The notes: generated by a model not told the origin, from the letters alone. Shown: positions 11,001 to 23,099, numbered from the stretch's first letter. The stretch: DNA of 64,000 bases from Pipra filicauda (GCF_003945595.2 NW_024104107.1:1054001-1118000), one strand, 5' to 3'. Made by a program: numbers and translations.

Positions 11001-13726
11001 TACTTCCTCCCTCCTCAGTGCTCAGGCACACCAGGAGAACACAAACTCATTGTTGGGGTGTGTCTGGGACACTTCTCCCACAACCACCAGTGTTGGGATC
11101 TCCTTGGTAAAGGTGTGTTAAAAATGGTGCCTCTCTGGCAACAATATGACAGAAGACAATGAACTCTCTAAGAGACTCTGGAAGAAAACCTGGTCTTTGG
11201 AAGTAGTTGCTATAAGTTTTTGTGATATGTCAAGTCTGATAAAAGACCCAACCACATGAACAAAAACAACTTTATGGGCCAATGGGGATTATTTCTTGAT
11301 TTATTTACTTGATCTCCTGCAGACAAGTGGCTCTTTTCTGCATTCAGTGGCAGTTTAGCAATCTCACCTTTTTTACCAGGCCATGTTTAACCATAACCCA
11401 TCAATGACAGCATTTGAAAAGCTTCTTATAATTAGTACAAACTAAACCCAGCTCCCCAATATTGATGCACTGCCTTCCCCCTCTCACTGCATGTGCTTTC
11501 TCAAGTTAGAATCCACTTGGTTATTTTTATTTCACCTTCCCCCCCTATATCCTATGTCCCATCATCCTTCATTCCCACCATCCTTCCCTTTTTCCTTCAC
11601 TTCCCCTTGCACCCTGACCTTATAATGTGTGTCCATTCCTTCTCTGATGTGGATCCCTCTTTGTCTTCATTCACTGTTGCCTTCCCTCCCTCCTACATCC
11701 CTTCCCCAATCTGTTCAAGGCTCCATTCCCGTTGCAGACACTATCTCAGCTCTGGAACAGCACATGACACTCCTGGCAGTCATCCTGAGCTTGGCTGCTG
11801 TCCCCAAGTTGTCTAAGGCTCTTCTGAGAATGATGAGAAGCTGCTGTGTGCCTTCAAAGTCACAGCTAATTGTATTAGCTCCAGATCATGTAACTCCTGT
11901 AGATGACAGCTGCCAAATTTAGGAGCACTAGAGAGGTCTTATGGAAGATGACGGGGATGATGTGCTGGATTCAGCAGAAAGGAAATCCTGGGTGTTTTCA
12001 AAGGCATTAATAGTTGGTTCTACATTTTTCAAGATGGTTAGTCCCTTTTATTCTGTCTTTATGGGAGTATTGTCTAGAATATCAGCTCACTCTTAAGCCC
12101 AGCACTGCCCCCCATCCTCACTGAAAATGCCAGCTCTGTAGGAATATCATCTAAACCAAGTTTACCATGGAGTGCACACTCCCTGCTTTCTCAAAACCCA
12201 GAAAACTTGCATCAGAGGCATCTTGGTGTTAAATACTGACTTTGAGAGCTGCTTTGCTCATCTCCATCCCAGTGCTTTTTTATTTCTGAGTTTTTCAGAA
12301 CAATTTGGAGAAACAGGATGAAATTTGTCCTTCTCCACCCAAAACCTGAGGTGTTTTGGACTAATATCATTTCCCTCTCCCCATTTCCTTGACACTGAAG
12401 CCATAGCTGAGAGTTTTCTTTCTGTTGTCAGCTGCTGTGTCTTCCTCCACTGATGGAGGATCTTAACAACATCTGAACTTGAGAACATGACTTTCTCTGG
12501 GGAGGTCACACAGAAAGGTTCACAGAAGGTGGTATCCTTTTTCTCCAAGATCATTGATGATTCCCCTGTCTGGAGCTTTCCTCTAACATGAGAGGAAAAC
12601 AAGCATCCACAGTGCAACAGGAGATCTAAACTCTGTTCTTGCAGTGCTGAAATAAAGTCTATGATCACCCAGTCCCTGTAGCTAGAGGGCAAAAATGTCA
12701 TAGCTGGAGTGATGGTGAATAAGGCAGCATTTTATCTGATGAGATCTCATAAAGCTCTGTTTCAGTTTATCTCAGTATCAGATACGAACTCACACCCAAG
12801 TATCACAAAATCCTGTGGTTTAATTTGGGCTCAGAAGAGACATTAATATTAGGAGACAAGATTAAATATAGCTCTTGGCCATCTGATCGCTTTTATTCCT
12901 CCCTGCACTCTCATTGCTCCCTTTGGAGGAGCCCAAAATAGATCTCAAAGCAAGTTTAGCTCTGGCCCCATGGGAATATCAAGGAGAACATGTAAGTCTG
13001 GTCCAGTTCCAGGTCACCTGAGGTCTTGTGAGTCCTACAAAGCAGGATGATTGGTGTGAAAGTGTGTGAAGGGACGTGTTGCTTGGTGTTTGCAGCTCAT
13101 TTCTCTTTGCTCCGTTTGGACAATATCACAAAGTGGTTTTTTCTGTAGGATGCAGCACTCCTACAGATGATTTTTTTTCCAGATACCACAGTTTATGTTC
13201 ATTTTTAGAATGAAACTTGATTCTGAAAAGTCAGTTTATTTGGTCAGACTGAGAAATTCTAATATAGGAACTGTGCACTCAGTCCAAAGATTTTGGAGTT
13301 CATTAGTTATCACTGTTGGTATAGCAGTTGCATCTGCTGAGTGGCTGCATCTGCAACCCAGGGAGATTAGAACTGAGATATTCAAAGCCACCTAACAGAT
13401 TTAAGAGAAATGGGGGAAAAAAAACCCCACTATAAGCAAACCCTTCCTGCTAGTTTGAAGGAAAATTACTTTAAATCCCCTAATCGGCTCTGAGATGAAC
13501 CTCTAAGCAACATGTTCAAGGTCAGATGGGGAGCCTGTCACAAGGGGGGTGTTAACCTACATCTGTGGGGGTTCCAACCATAGAGCATCCTAACAGAGGA
13601 TGGCTTAGGGAACAGGTAATCCCTCTGAGTGGCCTCTTCCCAGAGAGGAGGGACCATAACCACCCTTCTCCCAGCAGGACCATTCCCTTCATGGAAATCA
13701 TCATCTACCTGTGGTTTAGCTGAGGG

Positions 13727-13739
13727 AAAAAAAAAAAAA
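13727..13739. repeat. Poly-A tract (A13)
   Basis: A simple homopolymer between TGAGGG and CAGGG. No retroposon body is recognised upstream. Confidence 0.95.
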
Positions 13740-14089
13740 CAGGGAAAAACCCACCAAAGATTAAATCTTTAGGAGGTGCATGTAAAATTTTTCCTACATT
13801 TCCATGCAGAAGATGGAAAGAAAGGCAGCAACTGTCCTGCCCCACTGAACTGTTGGATCCTGTGAATACCACTATCATACCTCCCGCGTTTTCCAGCCAG
13901 ACAGCTCAAGGCCGTGTTAATCTCCCTTCCATGCTCAAGCCTTTCCAAATCCCTCTGCTCACAATCCCCCGGTAGTGAGTGATCACCCTTGTTAGGGAAG
14001 GAAGAGCCGAGGTGTGGATCTGGCAGGGCACAGATGGGAATATTTGGTATATCCTCGATGTCGCCGCTGAGAACCCGCGCTCGGAGCTC

Positions 14090-14400
14090 CCCCATCAAAT
14101 AATCTCAGGCACAGTTGCTGCTGCGAAGGATTAATTACTGATTTATTTTATGCAGAGAGGACCAGGGATATATAAATAGCCACAGTTGTGGAAACCAAGC
14201 TCTGGCTCTGGGCTGTGTTTACATTCAGGGCAGGGGACGGGGATGCTTGGAGGGAAACATTTCGAAGGTGACTCCCAGTTCTCCCGGTGACTAATAACTG
14301 CAAACTGATACAGCAGATTCTTTCCAGCGTGAAGCAGACTGAGGGATGTCAGCAGTGCTCGGAGGTGATGTGAGGGCATTCCATGCCAGGGGTTTTTCAA
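14090..14400. promoter_or_regulatory. Candidate conserved regulatory element
   Basis: The block has GGATTAATTACTG (homeodomain-type), ATTTATTTTATGCAG, GATATATAAATAGCC, and a second part with CCCGGTGACTAATAACTGC and retained CpGs (TTTCGAAGG, CAGCGTGAAG, TGCTCGGAGG). The TATA-like word near 14168 has no downstream transcript signal that I can see, so I read it as enhancer-like rather than a promoter. This is based on composition only. Confidence 0.28.
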
Positions 14401-15867
14401 TCAGTGCCTACTGTACTGTCACATGGAGACAGAGCTGTTCAGCATCTCTATCAGGTGCTGGGAGGTGAGGCTTGTGCTTGAGATGCTGCCACGGTCCCTT
14501 GTTATGTGGGGAAGGTCAGTTGGGGTAGTTTACTCTGCATTCATTCTCCAGAGATATAAGGGAGTCTGTTCACTGTCTCCCTTTTCCTCAGGGGTGCTCG
14601 TGAATGTTCGAGAGCCTTTTGTATGGACTGAATCCTCCCAAGCTGGCACTGCCCGATGAACTGCAGACAGGGAGAACAGAAAATGCTGATTATAAGGGGG
14701 AGATTTTCAACACAGATTTTAGAAGGAGAGCTGTGATGTGATTTTGTGCCAAGGTGGACAAATCTCAGAGGGTTCATTAAGTGTTTGAGGCTCAGCTCTT
14801 TTCTGGCGACACACACACGAACCTTTGGGATATTTGCTAGTGAACCAAATGTGCCCAGTTTGCCTCTGAGATTTTCAGGTTTCCCACCGAGCCAGATTTC
14901 ACATCTGAAAAGCCTTTCTCATGTGCTCAGATGGCTCAACTTCTGGCTGAGATGGAGCTGTGAAGAAACTGTGAAAGGAAAAGCGAGGTAATGGGTGGGT
15001 TTGGAAACAGTCTCGTGAAGCAGAAGCAGCGTTGTGAGGAGGGGAAGCTCCCTTTGCTTTTCAGGTCAGCTCTGATTTTCCTTGTCATGGTCTGGGAATG
15101 GGCAGGCTCTGTAAGGACATCACTGTCTTAGCCTGGATGGGACTTGTTGATGTCTCGTGGCTTCCATTGCCATCTGGACCACGTTTTGCTGAACACCCCC
15201 AGGGGTTCAGGGCAAGCTGGAGATTGGTTGGGCAAAGCTTCAGAGAAATCACATCTTGGGCTTTTTCGAGCTGCGCTCGGAAAGGAAATCTCACAGCTTG
15301 CAAAACCCTGATACCTTTTGAGAGTGCCACACTCATGTCATGTGGGCAAGCTGGCAGAGCTGGCTAGGATTCCTTGGATCTGCCCGGCCAACCTCTCCGG
15401 GTATGTGGAGCATCTCGCAGTGACAGAGGAGGAGGGAAGTTTGAACAGGGATAGACCAAACAAATCCGAGTGCTGCCGAGTGGGAGGTGTGAAACCTGGC
15501 CCAGGAATGGATCAGGATTATGTGTCTTCTCCTGTGAGCTGAACTCGGATTTAGAACATGAACTTTGGAGAAGTCATAAGCAAAATGTAGAGCCTTGCCT
15601 AAGGTCAAAGGATGCCCTTGCTGTTTGTAGGAAGTTGCATTCAGGCTGGAGCAGATCTAATATCTAGCTGACAGCCCTAAAGTCCAAGACTGACTTCATC
15701 ATTATTTCAATACTATAACTATAGATGTAATACAGATACAGATTTATGCTTCCCATCTCTAATTCCTCAGTTTAAGGAAGACTCAAGCTTTGGAGAAACA
15801 ACAGGTCCCAAATATCTGAATTTTACCATCCACCCTCTGTCCTTTTTTTGAACATTCACTTCTTTTT

Positions 15868-15960
15868 CATGGAATTCTAGAATGGTTTGGTTTGGGAGGG
15901 ACCTTAAAGACCATCTCATTCCAGTCCCCCTGCCATGGGCGTGGGCACCTTACACTGGAC
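15868..15960 (-). mobile_element. CR1 3' fragment
   Basis: The + strand reads CATGGAATTCTAGAATGG, TTTGGGAGGGACCTTAAAG, CCATCTCATTCCAG and CCCTGCCATGGGCGTGGGCA before similarity stops. It is a short, 5'-truncated antisense copy. Confidence 0.93.
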
Positions 15961-16040
15961 ATTTCTGTCTGTGATCCCCTTCCTGCTTCACTCCAGGCAG
16001 AGACACAGAGATTCCACTGGGCACAGTGGCTGTTTCACTT

Positions 16041-16066
16041 AAAAAAAAAAAAAAAATTAAAAAAAA
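16041..16066. repeat. Poly-A tract, interrupted
   Basis: Sixteen A's, TT, then eight A's. It lies about 80 bases past the CR1 piece at 15868 and is not part of it, because CR1 does not end in poly-A. Confidence 0.95.
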
Positions 16067-16169
16067 TCTCTTGCTTCACTGTTGTTGCAGAACTAAAGTT
16101 CAGGAGAGGCTGGATTTGACTGGGCTCAGATCTGAAATAGAAGCCAGGGTGGAAGGAATATGATCCTTT

Positions 16170-16236
16170 TATTGGTCCTGTGTATTTCCTTTCTGACCTT
16201 ATTATTTATTGGTCCTGTGTATTTCCTTTCGGACCT
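16170..16236. repeat. Tandem duplication, 37-bp period
   Basis: A 30-base word starting TATTGGTCCTGTGTATTTCC at 16170 recurs at 16207 with a single mismatch (TTCTGACCT versus TTCGGACCT). The 7-base spacer between them is TATTATT. The near-identity indicates a recent local duplication. Confidence 0.95.
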
Positions 16237-16692
16237 GACTCTTCCTTCCCTTCTGGTGTTTTTCTAGTCACCCTCATCTCTAAGATCTTTAACATGCAAC
16301 CTCACTAACTGTTGGCTTCCTTATGATCTGGGAAAGTGGACAGGACAGTGAATATTCCCTAATTTCTCACAGACTGTCTGTTCCAGCAGGACCTGCCATG
16401 TCTGCAGTCCTGCCTTTGGCTTGCAGTCAGTGTTGGCTCTTGTCCAAAGACTTACACCAGGTCCAGCATCAACTGGGACAAACTGCCAGGAACAATCCTC
16501 AGATCTCTCTGGTCTTAAGCTAATTCAGTGTTCTCCATGGATTAATTTCAGAGCTAAAGACAGATATGGAGAGAAGTAATTACCTCTCTCCCACACATAT
16601 CTGTTCCTTGAGTAGGCACATGGTTGTTTTTTTTTTTGCACTGTAGAAAGTTTCTCAGTGGCTGAACTCCTGCTGTGCTGCCTAATGAACTT

Positions 16693-16930
16693 AAAAAGAG
16701 AATGGAGAAAAAAGAAAAAAAGGAAAAAAAAACAAACCAAAAAAAGGAAGAAAGGAGAAAAAGCAGAAAAAAAGAAGGGAAGATAGAAAGGAAGGGAGGA
16801 AGGAAGGAAAACAAAAAAAGGAAAGAAAAAGAAAAGAAAGGAAGGGAGGAAGGATGGAAAACAAAGAAAGAAAGAAAAGGAAAAGAAAAGGAAGGAAGGA
16901 AGGCAAGGAAGGAAGGAAGGAAGGAAGGCT
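16693..16930. repeat. 238-bp polypurine (GGAA/GAAA)n tract
   Basis: The + strand is almost purely purine, moving from A-rich (GAAAAAAG) to a regular GGAA array at 16890-16928. Inside it, two 50-bp units beginning GAAGGGAGGAAGGA (16791 and 16841) are close copies, so the tract grew partly by tandem duplication. Long homopurine runs can form triplex DNA and stall replication. The Lys/Glu-rich and Phe/Leu-rich frames on the two strands are artefacts. Confidence 0.96.
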
Positions 16931-16995
16931 GGTTGGTTCAGGGCATCACTGTAAAGACAGGGAATGAATCAAAATGAGGAGAGAGCATGCACCTT

Positions 16996-17057
16996 AATGG
17001 TTGGACTTGATGATCTTAAAGGTCTCTTCTAACCTTAATAATTCTATGATTCCATGA
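16996..17057 (+). mobile_element. CR1 3' tail
   Basis: Only the end remains: AATGGTTGGACTTGATGATC, TTAAAGGTCTCTTC, AACCTTAATAATTCTATG and ATTCCATGA. It lies 65 bases after the polypurine tract. Confidence 0.92.
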
Positions 17058-17947
17058 CCTAGACTGTTATTTGCAGCTAGAAATCACACCACAAAACCCC
17101 ATTCCAGTTTGCTTATTTGTGCATCTGTGCCCCGTGTAAAAGCAGTTTAGGTGTTGATTTGGAGTATCCAGACACAACCTGGACATCCCAACACGAGACT
17201 TGGAGCACGGAGAGAAACTCAAGGAGAACTTGATGGTCTGAAGAAGTCCCAGAGCGGAGGGGACAAGGAATCTGCCAGCTCAGATGAAGAAAACGCCCTG
17301 CTTTGCTTTGCTGAATGCCCCGTGGTCTGAATTCCTCTGCTTGGATTGGGTTGGGTGGGGTTGGGTTGTGTTGAGGTACCAACCTCCCTGCTCACCACAA
17401 AACCACAGCAGATCCCCCGGTGCGTGGCCAGGTGGCCCCATGGGCCTCTCTCCAGGCTGCTTGGAGAGCAAGATGCTGCTGCAAGCGCCTCTCCTTCCAG
17501 GCTCCCATGCAGGCGGCTGTTTTTAGCAGCAAGCAGATGATGTGCTAATTAGAAACAGGGCAGGAGCCATCCGGGGTTGGTTTCAAGTGTCGCTCCTTTC
17601 ATCGGGACCCAGACGGTAACGGAGCTCCCTGGCTGGGGAACAGAGCGTCTCCCTTTGTTGGGAGGAACAAAAGTCCCACAGATAGAGCTGGGAAAAGAAC
17701 TGGAGGCAAATAAGGGCCACATCAGTTCTCTTGGCTCTGTGTGAGGAGGAGGAGGAGGAGGAGAAAGCTGGAGTTAAGGCTTTGGGGTTGGCGGTGTAAC
17801 CTCATGGGTAGCGAGAGCGCCGGGTTGCGCTGTTGGACTTGGTCCTTTAAATCAGGGCAGGAGAAACTTCTGCCCTCGGACCAGAGAGCTGGGTGTTTTG
17901 ATTTCATAACACGTGGTTTAGTGGTGGGCATGGCAGTGCTGGTTTAA
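17058..17947. other. Unique noncoding DNA
   Basis: No gene is recognised. A GGTTG/GGGTT-rich patch lies at 17343-17375 and a (GAG)7 microsatellite at 17743-17763. The frames across these stretches are low in complexity. Confidence 0.55.
17743..17763. repeat. (GAG)7 microsatellite
   Basis: Seven perfect GAG units are followed by AAAGC. The poly-Arg and poly-Leu frames over it are spurious. Confidence 0.96.
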
Positions 17948-18004
17948 CAGTTGGACTTGATGATCTCAGAGGGCTTTTCCAACCTCAATGATTCTGCGAT
18001 TCAC
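17948..18004 (+). mobile_element. CR1 3' tail
   Basis: The piece starts CAGTTGGACTTGATGATC and continues with TCAGAGGGCTTTTCCAACC, TCAATGATTCTGCG and ATTCAC. The AGAGGGCTTTTCCAACCTCAA wording matches the subfamily of the copy at 51385. Confidence 0.92.
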
Positions 18005-19049
18005 AGGACCCATCATGGCTCACGTCAGAATGTAGCAGTAGGGAATGGTAGTGGGATGTACATGGATGTGAGGTTTGCCAAAGCTGTTATTCCAAGCTGA
18101 GGAGGGAAAAGGTTTCCCATGACTATTTTACCCCCCCCATAGCTGTTGAGTTTGACTCTGTCCTCCTGAATTGCTGATGCTGCCCAAAGACAAGCACAGA
18201 ATAAGGCTGGGGAAGGAGGGGGTCCAGACTTACCTTAAATCTTAAGCCTGGATCTTATTAGCGCCTCCAGAGACACGTCTCCTTTGCTTTATGTGCTCTG
18301 TGGATGAATTCTCAACTTTCCTTTCAAACCCATTACCCTGGTGCCTCTCCGAAGGACTAAATTGTGTCATGTAGGAATGGCCTATCTGGGGAATCCCTTC
18401 ATATCACAAATGAAGGAGAAAAGATTTGCTTCAATTCCTGCAATTTTCAGTTCTCTATCAGCACAGGGAAGTGAGAAACTCTTTGTGGGCTTTGTCTGCA
18501 GCCCTTTGAAGTCAGTGGGAAACTCCTGTTACTTTGGGAGGCTCCAGGCAATATGCAGAGTAATTTTCTTACAGCAACATTGGGTGAGTTTTATTTCAAA
18601 CCCAAAAATCATTCCCTTCTCCTGCAAAGGCCAGCATTCCCCTATCACTCCCTCCTTTTCCCATGGTGCTTTTCCATCTCTCTTTCATATTGGCCATGTG
18701 AGTGCTATTAAAGTCTCACGTTTCCCCCAGTGGTACCCACAGGGGGGTTTCCAAACACACAATTTGAAGCCTTGTGGTTGATAAGAAATTTGTTGGCAGA
18801 CCCCACAGAGGAATAAAGAAATTCAGCCCTTACACCCAGGTCCTGGTGAAGTGTTTGGCTCCTGGATGAGGAGTAGATGGTGGTTCCCACCAGCAGCTCT
18901 GGCACGAACAGAAAGGGAACAGAAAGTCAGCAGGGACTGTACAGGGTTGTGCCCCCTCACAGTGCAAATTCACACAGAGACTCTTGATTTATCATGTTCC
19001 TGATTAAAAAGGCAATCACATTTCCAGGATTTTCATTTCAGGCACATGG
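18005..19049. other. Unique noncoding DNA, nothing recognised
   Basis: A 146-codon + frame (18341-18781) is the longest open stretch. It shows no domain, signal peptide or repeat structure, and is of a length expected by chance. Confidence 0.55.
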
Positions 19050-19137
19050 TGGGATTCTTGGGGTGTCCTGTGCAGGGCCAGGAGTTGGACTCTGTGATCC
19101 TTGTGGGTCCCTTCCAACTCAGGATATTCTCTGTGAT
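19050..19137 (+). mobile_element. CR1 3' tail, GTGTCCTGTGCAGGGCCAGG subfamily
   Basis: It reads GGATTCTTGGGGTG, TCCTGTGCAGGGCCAGGAG, TTGGACTCTGTGATCCTTG, GGGTCCCTTCCAACTC, AGGATATTCTCTGTGATAG. This is the sense-strand version of the group seen in antisense at 41949 and 57736. Confidence 0.93.
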
Positions 19138-19609
19138 AGACTCAGGCAGATGAAGGAGAAGCAGGAGAAGCAGCTTTGCAGCCCAGACCACTGAACCAGC
19201 ACCTTTCACAAATCCTCAGCTCACTTTGTCCTGAACTGTGGAGTGCCACAAAGTCCACTTGCCCCCCTTCTGATGGGTCACTTGCTCCATCCCTGTCCTT
19301 ACCCCCAGTGAGCACAAACCCTCTTTGCTTTAAATAGTTCCCTGTTACTCTTTGGGGTAACAACTTTTCCCTGATTTCTGCAGCAGCAAGTTTGCTTGAT
19401 GGAGAGGATAATAGGTACGTCTGAGCTTTCAAATAAAAACCCAAACCAACAGAAAAACAACCCAACCAAAAACGAAAACACCCAAAGGAGATAAAAAAGA
19501 AATCTTCACTGAAGAGAAGTGAAGTTTCCCATGCAGAGAAGAAAAGCAGCTCTGCAGCCTCCTCTCCGCCAGCAGAATGAGAAAGGCATTTCTTTTTTTG
19601 TCAGAGTGT
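19138..19609. other. Unique noncoding DNA, nothing recognised
   Basis: An AAAC/CCAA-rich patch occurs near 19430-19500. No gene or RNA is seen. Confidence 0.55.
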
Positions 19610-20070
19610 GCATATCAGCACTTAAAAAGGCAAAATAAATTACGAGGAGTGGAGCTGGAGGCAGGGAATCATCTTCTAGGAAAGAGGAATGAAGCCTGCA
19701 GCTCCATTTAGTTAATATGTTTCCACAGAACGGGCGTGCTTGAGCGTTTTATGTGAGCTCCTGAGCCGTCTGACACCGTTAGCAGGGAGTTTCTAGAGGT
19801 GGTACCGCGGAGAGCAAGTCACTTGGAGAGCAGGTGTTATTTCTAAAACAAAGATTATGGTTTATGGCGCTGCAATTACGGAGTTCTTTCCAGCAACGTT
19901 ATTGCTACTGCTGTCGGCTTGTGCATTCAGGCAGTGTTTGGGTTTCATTTCAGAGGAGAAATTGAGGATGCAGTTATTATCCCTTTGATGAGATCCCGCT
20001 CTCGTATAAAGGATGCATAAAGTTCTGTTCCCTGAGTATATCTGGCAAGCAAACAACGGGAGTGAACTTG
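19610..20070. promoter_or_regulatory. Candidate conserved regulatory element, CpG-retaining
   Basis: The block keeps about sixteen CpGs in 460 bases, far more than the surrounding DNA. It contains AATAAATTACGAGG, TTTAGTTAATATG, GAGCGTTTTATG, an E-box (CAGGTG near 19831), AACAAAG (SOX/TCF-like, 19848-19854), GGTTTATGGCGC (CDX/HOX-like) and GCAATTACGGAG. That mixture in an otherwise CpG-poor desert is typical of a conserved developmental enhancer. It is among the strongest such candidates here, but no alignment supports it. Confidence 0.42.
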
Positions 20071-22546
20071 CTTGTGGTTCCTTTTTCTAGTTAGCACTTT
20101 GCCTAAAAACTCTCCCTCCACCCTTCCAGCTGCCTATGGGGAGCCCAGCCTGGTTTCTTTATGTCTCTGGCTCTTCATCAAATCCCCACTATCTCAATCC
20201 ATTTGCCTTGAAACAGGGCTGTGCCCCTGGGGCTCCTATTCTGACATCGCACATGGACTTAGTTTTGGCCATTGCCTTCTCTTGCTTCTTCTCTTTTCCT
20301 GCCCTGCCTGGGTCCTGAGTGAAGAACAGTCCTCAGGCTTTCCAAATTTAATGAGGTTTTACTCAGCCCTCAGTGCATTATTATTTATAGAGGCTTCCAG
20401 GAGGAGAACCCATAACTGATGTTCACCAGAGCAGATGTTCTTTAGAGAGGGTCATTGTATGCAGAGAGTACCTAAAATATCGCTTCGTTTGAGGGAGATT
20501 TTAGGGCAGATGTTTTTTACGGACTCAATCCTGTCACCTCCGCTTTTATTAAAGTAACTCCTTGCCTGCTGGTCAGCAGCCTGGGGAGGGGAGGAAAACA
20601 CAGTCAGAATTTGGTGTTTCCAAACCACAACTCTTCGAAGAAAACAGATTTGATTCTTGAATTTTTAGCCCACACTGGAATAATTACATCCCACTGGGGC
20701 TTAGCAATGCACAGCCCAGGGGGAACAGGAGTGGAAGGACAGGATAGGCAGGTAATAGCCCTGGCACTGCTGCTTGCTGAGAGCATGGAGGGAAGAGCAT
20801 TTAGTCGGGCCCTCAACTAGTTTGCTTGAAAAATCAAGTTACTAGAGCTGGAGGTTCAAGTGAACTGTAAATACTCAGGGAAGGACCGAGAGAGCTCTCA
20901 AATCCCAACAGCTTCCAGGAGTTCTGCCAGTTTTAGTCTCTTCTTTTGCTTAGCAGAGACCTGAAGGTGCGTGTGAAACCCTGAGCCAAGCCTGGTTCCT
21001 GATGGTTGATCATATCAGGAACACAGATCCAGCTCAGCGGCACCAAACATTTTACGTCCGATAATGGAACTTCCCGGTGCATTCGGGCAGAAAAGTAGAG
21101 GAGACCAGACAGAAATAAAGATGCTCCTGCCTCTGCCAGGCTCAGTGAGTGGGTTTGTTGTGTTCTGCACACCCAGCCTGTCTCACGTGCATCTGGACCC
21201 TGCTGCTGCTGTTACTTCATCGGAGCGTGTCCAGCCAGAGAGGAAGTAGCTGGATACTAATGCATGATGCTGCCTTCTAATTCCTTTGGCTGCTGGTCTG
21301 TGTTGGAGTCTGAAACAGGTCAAAAGGGGAAAAATAGTTCTTTTTCTTGTGTTTCCTTAGCCTGTGGGTGGGGTTTGTCCACATCATAAAACCAACCTGA
21401 TGATCTGACCTCAGTGGAATCAAGTGTGCAAGAGAAAGCCAAGACTGTCCATGCATGTGAACACAGAGTCAGGCTCTGGATCCTTCCTCTAGGTTTTTAT
21501 AAGAGCCAGTCAAGCATTATCTGCCTAAAATAGCTTTATTCCTTATTATTGTTATTGCTTTTAGCAGTAAGACGGCTTTTTTACTGAATGGGTTTTTGTT
21601 TTCAGAAGAATGTGGACTGTGCAGAGATTTCTGGTGTATCCATCAGAACCAAAAAAAGAATGGATATAAAAAAAAAGAAGAGAAGAATACTGAAAAGAGA
21701 AGAGATGCCAGCTGAGATTAGTGATTGCTGTGGTTTGGTTTTGTGTCCTCCTTTGCTCCAGGAACAACAGTTTCCAGTTTCCCAGAGAATCACAATTTTC
21801 CTCATTTGCAAGAGAATTTTCCAGTTTTCCCCATTTGCCAGAGAATGACATGATGTCCTAATTCCTACCACTCACTGTGGCATATCATGAGGGATGGTGA
21901 TCACCTGGAGACCTCAGGCTGCACAGAATCATGGAAACGGAGGATATCTAAAATTACAGCTTTAAATGAGCCCCTTGGGTAATAGAGAAACATTTTGTTT
22001 GGGAGATTTCTCGAGACATTTGCCTCTCTACCACATCCCCAGCATCTTCCTGCTTTCCATACCTGAAACCTGCTCTTGCTGTGTGTTTTTCAGCAGATCC
22101 TTTTACCTGCCTCTGCTTTCTGTAACCCCCTTGGAAAAGTTACAATGCCCTGGGAGAGATCTCCTGAAGCCTGGGTTGTCTCCAAAAGCCTTGTGGTGTC
22201 GCCACAGGCTGCAGTCATGCCATGGTTTTGTAGTACATGGAGAGGAATGGGAATTTCTGAACAGCAAACCGTCTCATCCCATCTAAAAGAGCTCAGGTGG
22301 ATGGTGACCAGAACTGCCTGTTTCTCTGTTGGCTGTTGAGGGAGCTGAGTGACCAGCTCAGATGAGGAAAAGCACAGTGGAGCCTGAGTTTAGTGGGTTT
22401 CGACATGGCTGTGAGGTCTGAGGGGTTCCCTGAGGGCTTTGGGATCAGCATGTTGATTTGAACTCTCGTTTGCTCATAAGCAAACCACCAGCAGGAGCTG
22501 AGAACAAACAAGTCTCACACTTTCCTCCTGGTGGCCCAAGGTCAGA
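20071..22546. other. Unique noncoding DNA
   Basis: No gene is recognised. A 115-codon + frame (20072-20419) and overlapping 90-106-codon frames at 21.6-22.3 kb lack motifs. A purine-rich stretch at 21640-21710 (AAAAAAGAATGG, AAAAAAAAGAAGAG) explains the Lys-rich frame there. Confidence 0.55.
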
Positions 22547-22686
22547 GGACCTTGGAAGTGTTCAAGGCCAGGCTGGCTGGAGCTCTGAGCAAGCTGGTCC
22601 AGTGGAAGGTTTCCTTCCATGGCAGGGGGATCGGAATTACGTGATCTTTAAGGTCCCTTCCAACCCAAACCATTCTATGATTTTAT
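22547..22686 (+). mobile_element. CR1 LINE 3' end
   Basis: It begins GGACCTTGGAAGTGTTCAAG and runs through GCCAGGCTGGCTGGAGC, CAAGCTGGTCCAGTGGAAGG, CATGGCAGGGGGATCGGAA, GTGATCTTTAAGGTCCC and CCATTCTATGATTTTATG. It is a well preserved untranslated end. Confidence 0.95.
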
Positions 22687-23099
22687 GCCCATTTCCACTG
22701 ATCCACCTGGTGCTCAACTGCACTTCCATTTCCCCTTTTGGCCTCATATTCCCAAGCTTCTATCCTAAATTTCAGAACCCCTGAGACACGCACAGCCTTT
22801 GCACCTAAAAACAAGGCAAACCCTGACATTGCCAAGGCTTTAAGTGCTGGGTTGAGGCTTTTTTTCTCCAATTTACTGCAGTCCTGAAAAGACATCCCCC
22901 ATACCCTGGTGACCTGGCCTCCCCACCTTTACTGCAAAAAGCATCCCAAATATTGATCAGGAACAGGATGAGGACACTTTCCCCTCTGTCCCTTCGTGCT
23001 CACTGCAGGTCCACGCACCCACATTGACATGCAAGATTTCCATTTCTGGTCCCAACCTAAGCATTTACAATTCCTCTCGTGCTTCCCGTGCTTTCTTCT

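Larger units (their letters stand above)
11001..15867. other. 4.9-kb CR1-free unique interval
   Basis: No gene or interspersed repeat is recognised. A 147-codon - frame (12258-12701) and a 109-codon - frame (13769-14098) have no domains. An A13 tract is at 13727-13739. The segment 14090-14400 is the best candidate regulatory part. The pyrimidine-rich 11.5-11.75 kb stretch yields proline- and serine-rich frames that reflect composition. Confidence 0.5.

Noticed and set aside
12258..12701. 147-codon frame on -
   Set aside because: It has no similarity I recognise, no promoter or splice context, and is of chance length.
14155..14185. TATA-like GATATATAAATAGCC as a core promoter
   Set aside because: No initiator, downstream exon, CpG patch or polyadenylation signal accompanies it. 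It is treated as part of a candidate enhancer.
16041..16066. Poly-A tract as the tail of a processed pseudogene
   Set aside because: Nothing upstream resembles a cDNA copy. The adjacent element is a CR1, which does not end in poly-A.
16675..16977. Lys/Glu-rich 100-codon frame and its Phe/Leu-rich antisense frames
   Set aside because: They are produced entirely by the polypurine tract.
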